From assembly GCA_910588145.1 (NCBI GenBank), contig CAJUPO010000011.1, positions 1-64,000 on the forward strand: 64,000 nt of DNA. The letters run 5' to 3'. Of this stretch, positions 1 to 8,460 are shown piece after piece. How positions within the stretch are numbered: position 1 is the first letter of the stretch; every line of letters starts with the position of its first letter. The stretch comes from an uncultured Oscillospiraceae bacterium. Lineage in GTDB: Bacteria; Bacillota; Clostridia; Oscillospirales; Ruminococcaceae. The position numbers were made by a program, and so were the translations under genes. A model generated the notes under the pieces. The model made no database searches. It worked only from the letters and a program-made list of their open reading frames with translations, and was not told the DNA's origin.

Positions 1-2
1 AG

Positions 3-1064
3 AACATGATAATCGCCAACCGCCGCCACCTCTTGAACGGCAATTCCTTTATCCTTGGCGTGTCTGGTGCAGGAAAATCCTTTACGGCGAAAGAAGAAAT
101 GACGAACATCATTCTGACCGACCCTAATGCAGATGTGATTATCATAGACCCAGAGCGTGAGTATTCACCTCTGGTAAAAGCGATGCTGGGCGAGGTCATC
201 CACATTTCCGCTACAAGTGAAAATCATATCAACGCCATGGATATGAATTCCGATTACGGTGACGGTGCAAACCCCGTTATCCTCAAATCGGAGTTTATTT
301 TATCCCTCTGCGAACAGCTCATCGGCGGCTCAAGCCTTGGGGCAAAGCAGAAATCCATCATTGACCGCTGCACAGCTTCGGTGTACCGCCACTATCAGCA
401 GGGCAACTATATGGGAGTGCCGCCCACCTTGCAGGATTTCCGTGAGGAACTGTTAAAGCAGAATGAGCCAGAAGCACAGGAAATCGCCCTTGCCATTGAG
501 CTGTTTACGGACGGCTCTCTCAACACCTTTGCCAAGCATACGAATGTGGATACCCACAGCCGCCTTATCTGCTATGACATTCTGGACTTGGGCAAACAGT
601 TACAGCCCATCGGTATGCTTGTGGTACTTGACAGCATCTTAAACCGCATTACCCAGAACAGGGCGAAAGGCAGGAACACTTTTATCTTTATCGATGAGAT
701 TTATCTGCTTTTTCAGCATGAGTATTCCGCCAACTTCCTCTTTACCCTCTGGAAGCGTGTGAGAAAGTACGGGGCGTACTGTACGGGTATCACCCAGAAT
801 GTGGACGACCTCTTGCAGAGCCACACGGCGAGGACGATGCTTGCCAACAGCGAGTTTATCATCATGCTCAACCAAGCATCCACAGACCGTATCGAGCTTG
901 CCAAGCTCCTTAATATCTCCGATTTGCAGATGAGCTATATCACGAATGTCGGTGCGGGACAGGGGCTTTTGAAAGTGGGCAGCTCCCTTGTGCCGTTTGT
1001 CAACAAGTTCCCCCGCAATACGGAGCTGTATAAGCTGATGACAACCAAGTTCGGGGAGGTCTGA
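3..1064 (+). CDS. VirB4/TraE-like conjugation ATPase, C-terminal part (cut by window start)
   Basis: This is the ATPase half of a VirB4-family protein, which energises type IV secretion during conjugation at the inner face of the membrane. A Walker A P-loop (GVSGAGKS, about residues 18-25 of the visible part) and a Walker B segment (FIFIDE, about residue 225) are clear. The frame is open to the first base, and VirB4 proteins are normally much longer (about 600-800 residues), so the ATG at position 6 is an internal methionine. The next element gene starts 14 bp after its stop. Family is certain from the motifs; the exact orthologue is not. Confidence 0.9.
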   Translation, partial: NMIIANRRHLLNGNSFILGVSGAGKSFTAKEEMTNIILTDPNADVIIIDPEREYSPLVKAMLGEVIHISATSENHINAMDMNSDYGDGANPVILKSEFILSLCEQLIGGSSLGAKQKSIIDRCTASVYRHYQQGNYMGVPPTLQDFREELLKQNEPEAQEIALAIELFTDGSLNTFAKHTNVDTHSRLICYDILDLGKQLQPIGMLVVLDSILNRITQNRAKGRNTFIFIDEIYLLFQHEYSANFLFTLWKRVRKYGAYCTGITQNVDDLLQSHTARTMLANSEFIIMLNQASTDRIELAKLLNISDLQMSYITNVGAGQGLLKVGSSLVPFVNKFPRNTELYKLMTTKFGEV

Positions 1065-1078
1065 GAAAGGAGGATTTT

Positions 1079-1484
1079 ATGGCGGATATAAGGTTTCGCA
1101 GCACGGCTCACCGTGATTTCTTTCTGGAGAACATGATGAAATGCAAGGTCAACGACTGTTACCACAGGGCGTTTTTCTATGTAATGGGGATTGCAGAGGA
1201 AACACGGAAGAACATCAACACCATGTTTGATTTCAAGCACGACTGTATTGAGCCAGAGGGGATGCACAGCGGATGGCAGACAAGCGGCACGGTCAAGGTC
1301 TGCCACCTTGCATTTAACCTCTGGAACGGTTACACCGAGGACGGGCATGAGCGGTATTTCACGCCAGAGGAATTATTCTGCTGTGAGTTTGCCCCCCTAT
1401 TTCATGGAGGGCATCAAGGTGAGGTATCCCGAATATTGCAGGGATTTACCCGTACCCAAGCAGCACACCGACCATGCAAGATAA
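1079..1484 (+). pseudogene. DUF6075-like conjugative element protein, frameshifted in a C run
   Basis: The gene has a good start (AAGGAGG before the ATG at 1079) and codes for a small protein often found between VirB4 and sortase in Tn1549-like elements. A run of six C bases at 1392-1397 shifts the frame, so the unbroken frame runs on to 1642 with a nonsense C-terminus and invades the sortase gene. If one C is removed, the protein continues with the expected ending (about 134 residues, ending in PKQHTDHAR) and stops at 1484, 15 bp before the sortase start. Either a real mutation or a homopolymer sequencing error. Function of the family is unknown. Confidence 0.75.
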
Positions 1485-1499
1485 TAAGAGAAAGGAAAA

Positions 1500-2291
1500 A
1501 TGCCTATGAAAGAATATCTGAAAAAGTATCAGTCCGTTATCTGTATCGCTGCCGCCGTCTGCCTGTTAGGTGCGGCGGCTTTTTGCGGCTTCCATGTTTA
1601 CGACCATTACGCCCAACAGAACGAACAGACGGAAGCCTTTGAGGAAATAGCCGACAAGGTGCAGCAGGCACAGGAGGATGAAAGCGAAGCCCCCGAAATC
1701 CCGCTGACGGAGGAAGAAACCGTGCTGCCAGAGTATGGGGAGCTGTTTTTGCAGAATCCCGATATGGCAGGCTGGATTAAGGTTGAGGGAACGACCATCA
1801 ACTATCCCGTGATGCACACCCCCAATGAGCCGAACTTCTATCTGAAGCACAACTTTGAAAAGGAATACAGCGACTTGGGTACGCCCTATGTGCAGGAGGA
1901 TTGCGACATCTCCCAGAGCGACAACCTTGTGATTTACGGACACCACATCAAAGGTCAAAAAATGTTCGGGGCGTTGGAGAGCTACAAGGATAAAGGATTT
2001 TATGAGGAACACAGGAGCATCCAGTTTGACACTCTCACGCAGCATGGTGAGTATGAAATCATTGCGGTATTCAAGACCGTGGCGTACAGTTCCGAGGGCT
2101 TCCGCTACTATGATTTTGTAAATGCGGAGAGTGAGGACGATTTCAACGCCTATGTGGAGAAATGTAAGGAGCTTGCCCTTTATGATACGGGCGTGACCGC
2201 CGAGTACGGCGACAGGCTCATTACCCTTTCCACCTGCGAATACTCCGCCCAGAACGGCAGGCTTGTCGTGGTGGCGAAAAAGGTAAATTAG
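1500..2291 (+). CDS. srtB: Class B sortase
   Basis: A membrane-anchored cysteine transpeptidase that attaches surface proteins to peptidoglycan. It has an N-terminal membrane segment (about residues 11-33), a charged linker, and the sortase core with catalytic His in YGHH (148-149), Cys246 in TLSTCEYS and Arg254. At 263 residues it has the normal length. The ribosome site GAAAGG lies just upstream of the ATG at 1500; a second ATG two codons in is possible. Its place between the DUF6075-like gene and the CHAP hydrolase suggests it processes surface components of the conjugation apparatus of the same element. Substrates are not visible in the window. Confidence 0.92.
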   Translation: MPMKEYLKKYQSVICIAAAVCLLGAAAFCGFHVYDHYAQQNEQTEAFEEIADKVQQAQEDESEAPEIPLTEEETVLPEYGELFLQNPDMAGWIKVEGTTINYPVMHTPNEPNFYLKHNFEKEYSDLGTPYVQEDCDISQSDNLVIYGHHIKGQKMFGALESYKDKGFYEEHRSIQFDTLTQHGEYEIIAVFKTVAYSSEGFRYYDFVNAESEDDFNAYVEKCKELALYDTGVTAEYGDRLITLSTCEYSAQNGRLVVVAKKVN

Positions 2292-2326
2292 CAAGACCGC
2301 AACCTCTCTGGGAAAGGAGGTTTTGT

Positions 2327-4120
2327 ATGGCTGATATAAAGACCAGAGATGCGGTCAAAGGGACGATTAAGACCATTGACAAGGCGGCTGTCGCTTCGGA
2401 GCGTATGAAAGCCGCCTATGCCAAGACCAAGGATAAGGCGGAACAGGGCTATTACGCTGATGAAAATTCTCCCACCGAATACGCCGCTGATAAGGTTTCC
2501 CATTCTTCGGAGCGTGTCACCGAGGAGGGCGTTCACCAGTTCAATAAGCAGGGGCAGAAATCCGTCCAGACCACCAAGGAGAACATCATCAAGGCAAAGG
2601 ATAAGGCGACGGACTTCAAGCAGAAAAGGGCGGCAAAAGCCGCCGAGAAGAAAAAAGCACAGGCTGCTGCAGAACGGAACGGCTCACAGCCCCGTCACGG
2701 GGCGGCGAGCCGTTCTCCTGCCCCCGATGCCCCTGCCAATGCAGGTGCAAATGGGAAAAGCCAGTTGATAAAGACCCGTCAGCAGGGGCAAAAAACCATC
2801 AAGACCACCGCCCGAAATACGGAAAAAAAGGTGAAATCCACCGCCAAGGGTACGGTCAAGACAGCCGAAAAAGGCGTAAAGACGGCACAGGCGACCTCTA
2901 AGGCGGCGATTAAGACCACCGAGCAGACCGCTAAGGCTACCAAGGCGGCAAAGACTTCCGCTAAAGCAGCACAACGGGCAGCACAGGCAGCAAAAGCTAC
3001 CGCCAAGGCGACAGCCCATGCCGTGAAAGTGGCGGTCAAGGCTACCCTTGCGGCAATCAAGGCGATTATCGCAGGCACAAAGGCTCTGATAGCGGCAATC
3101 ATGGCGGGCGGCTGGATTGCCGTTGTCGTGATACTCATTATCTGCCTTATCGGGCTTCTTGTAGGCTCGGTGTTCGGCATCTTCTTTTCGGGCGAGGACT
3201 CTGGCAGCGGTATGACCATGCAGACCGTAGTCCGTGAAATCAATGCCGACTATGACAGCCGACTGGATGAAATCATAAACGGCACATCCCACGATGTACT
3301 GGAGATGTCGGGAAGCCGTGCGGTCTGGAAAGAGGTGCTTGCGGTGTATTCCGTCAAGACCACCACCGACCCAGACAATCCGCAGGAAGTCGCCACCATG
3401 GACGACAACAAAAAGCAGCTCTTAGCGGACATCTTCTGGGAGATGAACGAAATCAGTTCCCGCACCGAGAGCAAAACCGAAACCCAGATAACTGAGAGCG
3501 ATGACGGTCATGGGAATATCGTGAAGACGGAAACCACCGTCACCCAGACCTATCTGTATATCACCGTGAGCCACAAGACCGCCGAGGAAATGGCGGACAA
3601 ATACGGCTTCAATGAGGAACAGCGGCAGCAGCTTTCGGAATTACTTTCCGAGGAAAACAATTCCCTCTGGTCTGCGGTGCTTTACGGTATCACCGTAGGG
3701 GACGGCGAAATCGTCACCGTGGCTCTGTCACAGGTAGGCAATGTGGGTGGTCAGCCTTATTGGTCATGGTACGGCTTTGACGGGCGTGTGGAATGGTGTG
3801 CCTGCTTCGTGTCGTGGTGTGCCAACGAGTGCGGCTATATCGACAGCGGCGTTATCCCGAAGTTTGCAGGATGCGTAAACGGCTCTCAATGGTTTAAGGA
3901 CAGAGGACAATGGCAAGACCGAAACTATGAGCCGTCAGCAGGTCAAATCATCTTCTTTGATTGGGAGGGTGACGGAGAAACCGACCATGTGGGTATCGTG
4001 GAGCGATGCGAGAACGGCATCGTCTATACCGTGGAGGGCAACTCTGGAGATGCCTGCCGACAGCGGAGCTATCCTGTCGGGAGCAGCTCCATTTATGGCT
4101 ACGGCATTCCCGCCTATTAA
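2327..4120 (+). CDS. CHAP-domain conjugation cell-wall hydrolase (CD1108-like)
   Basis: This 597-residue protein belongs to the transfer module of Tn1549/CTn-like elements. Residues 1-250 are a long Lys/Ala/Thr-rich, low-complexity region, probably helical. One strong membrane segment lies at about 253-287, followed by an extracellular part ending in a CHAP amidase/endopeptidase domain (about 480-597) with the catalytic Cys in the WCACFVSWC region and His in the DHVGIVE segment. It likely opens peptidoglycan locally for the mating channel, like VirB1-type hydrolases. A strong ribosome site (AAAGGAGG) precedes the ATG. The genes that usually follow it in such elements (topoisomerase, DUF4315/4366) are not here; a regulator on the other strand comes next. 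Confidence 0.85.
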   Translation: MADIKTRDAVKGTIKTIDKAAVASERMKAAYAKTKDKAEQGYYADENSPTEYAADKVSHSSERVTEEGVHQFNKQGQKSVQTTKENIIKAKDKATDFKQKRAAKAAEKKKAQAAAERNGSQPRHGAASRSPAPDAPANAGANGKSQLIKTRQQGQKTIKTTARNTEKKVKSTAKGTVKTAEKGVKTAQATSKAAIKTTEQTAKATKAAKTSAKAAQRAAQAAKATAKATAHAVKVAVKATLAAIKAIIAGTKALIAAIMAGGWIAVVVILIICLIGLLVGSVFGIFFSGEDSGSGMTMQTVVREINADYDSRLDEIINGTSHDVLEMSGSRAVWKEVLAVYSVKTTTDPDNPQEVATMDDNKKQLLADIFWEMNEISSRTESKTETQITESDDGHGNIVKTETTVTQTYLYITVSHKTAEEMADKYGFNEEQRQQLSELLSEENNSLWSAVLYGITVGDGEIVTVALSQVGNVGGQPYWSWYGFDGRVEWCACFVSWCANECGYIDSGVIPKFAGCVNGSQWFKDRGQWQDRNYEPSAGQIIFFDWEGDGETDHVGIVERCENGIVYTVEGNSGDACRQRSYPVGSSSIYGYGIPAY

Positions 4121-4126
4121 AATCGG

Positions 4127-4172
4127 GCAAAAGGAAAACAGAGGGGCTTAATCCTCTGTTTCCTCTTTTGCC
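4127..4172. terminator. Bidirectional terminator between CHAP gene and XRE regulator
   Basis: A long stem pairs GGCAAAAGGAAAACAGAGG with its complement across a short loop. It lies just after the CHAP gene stop and overlaps the last codons of the convergent XRE gene, so it can end transcripts from both sides. Confidence 0.65.
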
Positions 4173-4510
4173 TTACATAGTCCGTTTACAGTTGCTTCTA
4201 TAACGGAAAGCTCTTTATCGTCTAAACTGTTGAGCTTTGCGTCTAAGCGTCTGCGGACGGAACTTTTTTTGACTTCCTTATCTGGGAATATGTACTCGTC
4301 AACCGACACATCAAACATCGTAATGAGTTGAATAAACAGCTCAATGCTTGGATACTGCCCCTCATTTTCGATAGACTGAATGTGTCTGGGGGCATATCCG
4401 ATTATCCCAGATAGCTGCTCCCTTGTCATTCCTCTGGCTTCACGGGCTTTTTTGATTGCCTGTCCTATCGGAGTAAAATCGAAGTCAAAATGATTGTTCC
4501 TTTCGTCCAT
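4148..4510 (-). CDS. XRE-family regulator of the conjugative element
   Basis: A 120-residue protein with a helix-turn-helix at about residues 15-70 (IGQAIKKAREARGMTREQLS, then the recognition region), followed by a charged C-terminal helix region. Such small XRE proteins near the excision and transfer genes usually repress element transfer. It is transcribed towards the conjugation genes, divergent from the small excisionase-like gene at 4704, leaving a shared control region at 4511-4703. Targets are not proven. Confidence 0.8.
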   Translation of the reverse strand: MDERNNHFDFDFTPIGQAIKKAREARGMTREQLSGIIGYAPRHIQSIENEGQYPSIELFIQLITMFDVSVDEYIFPDKEVKKSSVRRRLDAKLNSLDDKELSVIEATVNGLCKAKEETED

Positions 4511-4703
4511 TAGCTCACCACCTATACTCTGAAAATCTTACCTTTATATTTTACAGAGATGTGGCTTCCAGTTAAACGATGTGAAATTTCTTAATACAGG
4601 AGATTTAATAGCCTATTACAAGAGATAAAAGTTCATGTTTACACACTTGATATAGTTCGTTCAAACGGCTATACTATATACAGCACATAACAGGAGGTCA
4701 AAT

Positions 4704-4877
4704 ATGTTTGAATATATGACGGCACAGGAAGCCGCAGAAAAGTGGAAAGTATCTCTTCGGTGGGTACAACGGCTTTGCAAGGAGAATCGGATTGAAGGAG
4801 CAATGAACATCAACCGTGTGTGGCTTATACCGATAAGTGCTGAAAAACCCGTTGATAAAAGAAAAAAGAAATCCTAA
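4704..4877 (+). CDS. Small helix-turn-helix protein, excisionase-like
   Basis: This 57-residue protein begins MFEYMTAQEAAEKW and has the compact winged-helix pattern (AAEKWKVSLRWVQRLCKENRI) of MerR-type excisionase/DNA-binding proteins carried by Tn916- and Tn1549-like elements. AGGAGG lies 7 bases before the ATG, and an upstream TATAC-type -10 fits transcription away from the XRE gene. It may act as a recombination directionality factor or a regulator. The recombinase sits 8 kb away, so direct partnership is an inference. Confidence 0.72.
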   Translation: MFEYMTAQEAAEKWKVSLRWVQRLCKENRIEGAMNINRVWLIPISAEKPVDKRKKKS

Positions 4878-4905
4878 TCAAAAACTAATAAACACCTGCT
4901 ATAAT
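4876..4905 (+). promoter_or_regulatory. Response-regulator promoter with shared box
   Basis: A -10 TATAAT at 4900-4905 lies 7 bp after a 17-bp AT-rich box (AATCAAAAACTAATAAA, 4876-4892). The same box with one base difference lies at the same distance before the -10 of the ABC operon at 7028-7057. No good -35 hexamer is present, consistent with an activator site covering it. Confidence 0.65.
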
Positions 4906-4924
4906 TTAGCGTGGAGGTCTGCAT

Positions 4925-5593
4925 ATGGATAAGAAAATATTGATAATTGAGGATGAAGTGGCAATACAGAAAATACTCTCTGAGCCACTCACCTTTGCAG
5001 GATACAAAGTTACCACCGCATCAGATGGATTGGAAGGTATCAACATATTTCACGAACAGGATTTTGACCTTATTCTATTAGATATCATGCTGCCTAAAAT
5101 TGACGGATATACGGTATGTGAAATGATACGGCAGGAGTCGCAAATCCCGATTATTCTTTTAACTGCACTTGATACGGAAAATGACCAGATTAAAGGATTT
5201 GACAAATTGGCTGATGATTACATCACAAAACCATTTTCCATAAAACTCGTCTTAAAGCGTGTGGAAGCTCTTTTGCGGCGTACATCATCAGATGCGGTGT
5301 CAAACATTATCCGTTACAAGGAAATTACTTTAAGCGAAATAGAACGAAAGGTTACGGTTTCAGAAAACGAGGTAGCACTTACCCACTTGGAATTTGAAAT
5401 TCTTTTGCTGCTTCTTAAAAACAAAGGGCGTGTTTTCACAAGAGATGACCTTCTAAATCTCGTTTGGGGCTATGACTTCGTGGGGGATGAAAAAGGCGTG
5501 AACTTCCACATTATGAATTTACGAAAAAAGTTGAATGTTGATTATATCGAAACGGTCAGAGGGGTGGGATATAGAATTGCGAAAGAAAATTAA
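4925..5593 (+). CDS. OmpR/PhoB-family response regulator
   Basis: A 222-residue response regulator. The receiver domain (about 1-115) has acidic residues E9/D10, phospho-acceptor D53 in LLDIMLP and the conserved Lys in TKPFS. The C-terminal winged helix (about 130-220) is of the OmpR/PhoB type and ends in the typical RGVGYRI segment. It is translated together with the overlapping histidine kinase. Together with the kinase and the downstream FtsX permeases and ATPase it forms a sensor-transporter cassette of the kind that responds to peptide antibiotics or bacteriocins. It probably controls its own promoter and that of the transporter through the repeated box. Confidence 0.93.
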   Translation: MDKKILIIEDEVAIQKILSEPLTFAGYKVTTASDGLEGINIFHEQDFDLILLDIMLPKIDGYTVCEMIRQESQIPIILLTALDTENDQIKGFDKLADDYITKPFSIKLVLKRVEALLRRTSSDAVSNIIRYKEITLSEIERKVTVSENEVALTHLEFEILLLLLKNKGRVFTRDDLLNLVWGYDFVGDEKGVNFHIMNLRKKLNVDYIETVRGVGYRIAKEN

Positions 5594-6947
5594 AAACAGT
5601 TTAAGCATAAAAGTGTTTTTATGGGTGTTTTCTGCTCTTACTATTTGCAGTATGCTGATTTATGGAATTGTATTGACTGTCCTACCTAAACAATATCAGG
5701 TCACATCAGATGAGCAACTGGATGCCAATACAGAAATCCTCGTTTCAAAGTTGCAGGATATGCGTTATGAGGATGCAGTCAATGAAATCTATAATTTCTG
5801 TATTCAAAATAACTCAACAGCTATTCTCAGCGATGATAACGAGGCTTTGAGCTTTGGCGAAATAAAAGCAGCAGAATTAACGGTTGCGACATCAAGTATA
5901 GCAACAACAGTTAGTTTTTCAGACAGCAAAACAGAATATGCACTTGTGGTATCTTCTTTATCACAAACGGCTGATATAATATTAAGCCTTATGCTTCGTT
6001 TTTTACCTGTTGTTTTTGCAATTATTTTGTTGCTATCGTCGTTAAGTGCCTTTATTTGTAGCAAAGTTATTGTCACTCCTATTGCTAAAATCAGTCAGAT
6101 TTCTAAACGAATGACATTACTTGATATGACTTGGAAGTGTGATATTGAAAGTAACGATGAAATTGGCGTACTTGCTTCCAGTCTGAATACAATGGCAAAC
6201 CGATTGCAGGTCACTATGGAAGAATTAACAAATGCTAATCATCAATTAACTGACGATGTAGAAAAATTCAAATCGTTGGAAGAACAACGCAGAAACTTTT
6301 TTGCGGCGGTATCTCATGAATTGAAAACCCCGCTTACTATCCTAAAAGGGCAAATCGAAAATATGATTTTAGGATACGGGGATTATCAAAATCACGAAAA
6401 ATATCTTCCCGAAACACTAAAAGCCACGGAAGATATAGAGCATCTTGTGAAAGAGATTATTGCAATATCCAAAATGGAAAGTATGGACTTAGAGGACACC
6501 TTGCGGGAGGTTTCGCTAAAGCAAACGGTAAATGATACGATACAGGCTATTTTGCCACTTGCACAGGATAAGGACATTCAGATACATCAAAATATCAGTA
6601 CCGATATGGTTTTGTCCGTCAATCCTAACCTTTGGACTAAAGCCCTGTCTAACATTATCGGGAACGCTGTTCGGCATTCTCCTTGCGGCGAAGATGTGTT
6701 CATATCCTTGCAATCCTGTAAAAATGGAAATACTCTCGTTATCGAAAATACTGGAGCGTCTATTCCAGAGACTGACCTTCCTCATATGTTCACACCTTTT
6801 TATCGGGCAGACAAATCGAGGAATAAGGCTACTGGAGGAAGCGGTCTGGGGCTATACATTGTCAAAACAATTCTTGACCTACACGGTATGACCTATTGTA
6901 TAAATAACACAGAGCAAGGCGTAGTCTTTTTTCTCTCTCTAAATTGA
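5577..6947 (+). CDS. Sensor histidine kinase
   Basis: The likely start is TTG at 5577, overlapping the regulator stop, because GGGGTGG lies 9 bases upstream; an in-frame start further up at 5535 would overlap the regulator too far. The protein has two membrane segments enclosing an extracytoplasmic sensor of about 110 residues, a HAMP linker, the dimerisation/phospho-acceptor box VSHELKTPLT and a full HATPase domain with N box (NIIGNAVRHS) and G boxes (GGSGLGLYIVK). It phosphorylates the adjacent regulator. The signal is unknown; the linked transporter suggests a membrane-active peptide. Confidence 0.92.
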   Translation: MRKKIKNSLSIKVFLWVFSALTICSMLIYGIVLTVLPKQYQVTSDEQLDANTEILVSKLQDMRYEDAVNEIYNFCIQNNSTAILSDDNEALSFGEIKAAELTVATSSIATTVSFSDSKTEYALVVSSLSQTADIILSLMLRFLPVVFAIILLLSSLSAFICSKVIVTPIAKISQISKRMTLLDMTWKCDIESNDEIGVLASSLNTMANRLQVTMEELTNANHQLTDDVEKFKSLEEQRRNFFAAVSHELKTPLTILKGQIENMILGYGDYQNHEKYLPETLKATEDIEHLVKEIIAISKMESMDLEDTLREVSLKQTVNDTIQAILPLAQDKDIQIHQNISTDMVLSVNPNLWTKALSNIIGNAVRHSPCGEDVFISLQSCKNGNTLVIENTGASIPETDLPHMFTPFYRADKSRNKATGGSGLGLYIVKTILDLHGMTYCINNTEQGVVFFLSLN

Positions 6948-6964
6948 TAGTAGTTTCATTCCAC

Positions 6965-6998
6965 AAAAAAGCTGTCGGCAATCGCTGGCAGCTTTTTT
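6965..6998 (+). terminator. Terminator after histidine kinase
   Basis: A stem of AAAAAAGCTG with CAGCTTTTTT plus inner pairs, ending in a T run. It separates the regulator-kinase transcript from the transporter operon, which has its own promoter. Confidence 0.8.
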
Positions 6999-6999
6999 G

Positions 7000-7057
7000 C
7001 AATCAAATCAAAACCTTACGAAAATCAAATCAAAAACTAATCAAAGGTCTGTATGAT
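7000..7057 (+). promoter_or_regulatory. ABC operon promoter with direct repeats
   Basis: Two copies of an AATCAAATCAAAA repeat lie about 22 bp apart, the second running into the 17-bp box AATCAAAAACTAATCAA (7028-7044), followed after 7 bp by a -10 TATGAT (7052-7057). The arrangement is that of a tandem OmpR-type activator site over a weak -35. The same box precedes the response regulator gene. Confidence 0.65.
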
Positions 7058-7086
7058 AGATTGCAGAAAGGAGCTGAGTAACTTAG

Positions 7087-8448
7087 ATGAATTTTACACA
7101 AAGAGCCATGCTTTACATATCACGCAAAAAAGGAAAAACCGTAAGCCTGTTTTTGGTGGTATTCGTAGTTGCGGTTTTTCTGATTTCGTGCTTTGGTGTT
7201 TTAAATGCGTCAGAAAGGTTGTCGAAGGATATTCGCACTTCTCTCGGTGCAGCTTTTTATATAAGAGCAAACACCGAAGTGTCAATGAATGAAAACGGCG
7301 AAACGCAGGTAAAAGAAAATACTGTTCATATTTCTCAAGAGGAAATAGATGAGATTATGCAGATAGGAGAAATCAAATATTATAATCCCATCAATTACGG
7401 TTTTGCCAAAAGTGATACAATCCAGTTTATTCAAGGTGACAAACACACAATCGAAAGCAATATGGGAAAAGTGACAGCACTTCATTTTTCCGCACTTGCC
7501 CCTAATTTTACAGACGAAACAGCCGTATTGGTAGAAGGAAAACATATTACCGAAACAGATAATGGAAAAATCCTTATCAGCGAACAGTTGGCAAACGCAA
7601 ACAATTTATCGGTTGGGGATAAGCTGACGCTGACCCATGCCAAGCTCGGTGAATCTGATGGAGCATACATTGATGAAATACCAGTTAAAATAGCCTATGC
7701 CCAAGTAGAGGTGTTGGGAATATATAAACTGAATATCGAGGACACCTCTGTTAAGCCAACTGCGGGTGTCGCTGATAATGAGATATATGCGAGCCTTGAT
7801 ATTTTGAACGAGCTGCACGAAAGTGAAGTAGGTATTTACACGGGCGAAGTTGATTTCTATATTACTGACCCTGCCAAACTCGAAAGCATTACTCGTAATG
7901 TTCAGTTATTACAGTCTATTGACTGGAAAACACATTTTATCCGTACTAATGATTTTCAATATTCCAAGATAGCAGACCAGTTATCTTCTCTCGGAGATTT
8001 AGTAAAAATACTGCTTGTCCTTGTGTCAGTTGTCAGTACGGCGTTTTTGACCTTGCTATTAACCATGCGTATGCGTGGCAGAATGCAGGAAGCAGGCATT
8101 TTGCTTGCGACAGGAGTTTCAAAGGGGCAGATTATGGCGGGATTTCTGTTAGAAGTATTGGCGGTTACGATAATTGCACTGATTTTATCCTATGTTGTTT
8201 CTTTTGGTGTTACAGATTTTTTAGGTCATAGTCTGTTTGGCGAACTGCAACCTAATCTGTTAAACGATGACGCACTAACGGCAGGAATGAACGGCGGCAT
8301 TAAAATTGAAAATTATCTGAAGCTGAGTGCTGTAGAAACATTGCTTATTTATTTGTGCCAGTTAGTCGTAATTGCTGCTTCGACCTTTGTATCGTCTATT
8401 ATGATTATGCGGCTGAAGCCAAAAGAAATTTTATCAAAGATGAGTTAG
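7087..8448 (+). CDS. FtsX-type ABC permease 1
   Basis: A 453-residue permease of the MacB/FtsX fold. It has one N-terminal membrane segment (about 19-41), a large extracytoplasmic domain (about 45-300), then three C-terminal segments forming the FtsX domain (LLVLVSVVSTAFLTLLLTMR and onward), ending KPKEILSKMS. AGGAG precedes the ATG. It is paired with the second permease 12 bp downstream and the ATPase after that. Mechanotransmission-type ABC complexes of this kind remove or sense peptides in the membrane rather than import solutes. Cargo function is inferred from the linked two-component system. Confidence 0.9.
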   Translation: MNFTQRAMLYISRKKGKTVSLFLVVFVVAVFLISCFGVLNASERLSKDIRTSLGAAFYIRANTEVSMNENGETQVKENTVHISQEEIDEIMQIGEIKYYNPINYGFAKSDTIQFIQGDKHTIESNMGKVTALHFSALAPNFTDETAVLVEGKHITETDNGKILISEQLANANNLSVGDKLTLTHAKLGESDGAYIDEIPVKIAYAQVEVLGIYKLNIEDTSVKPTAGVADNEIYASLDILNELHESEVGIYTGEVDFYITDPAKLESITRNVQLLQSIDWKTHFIRTNDFQYSKIADQLSSLGDLVKILLVLVSVVSTAFLTLLLTMRMRGRMQEAGILLATGVSKGQIMAGFLLEVLAVTIIALILSYVVSFGVTDFLGHSLFGELQPNLLNDDALTAGMNGGIKIENYLKLSAVETLLIYLCQLVVIAASTFVSSIMIMRLKPKEILSKMS

Positions 8449-8460
8449 GAGGATTACGAA

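Noticed and set aside
1566..2294. 242-residue minus-strand frame opposite the sortase
   Set aside because: Antisense of a well supported sortase gene with catalytic residues.
2684..3292. Minus-strand frames of 150-200 residues opposite the CHAP gene
   Set aside because: They reflect the Lys/Ala-rich repetitive coding region on the other strand; the plus frame has SD and domains.
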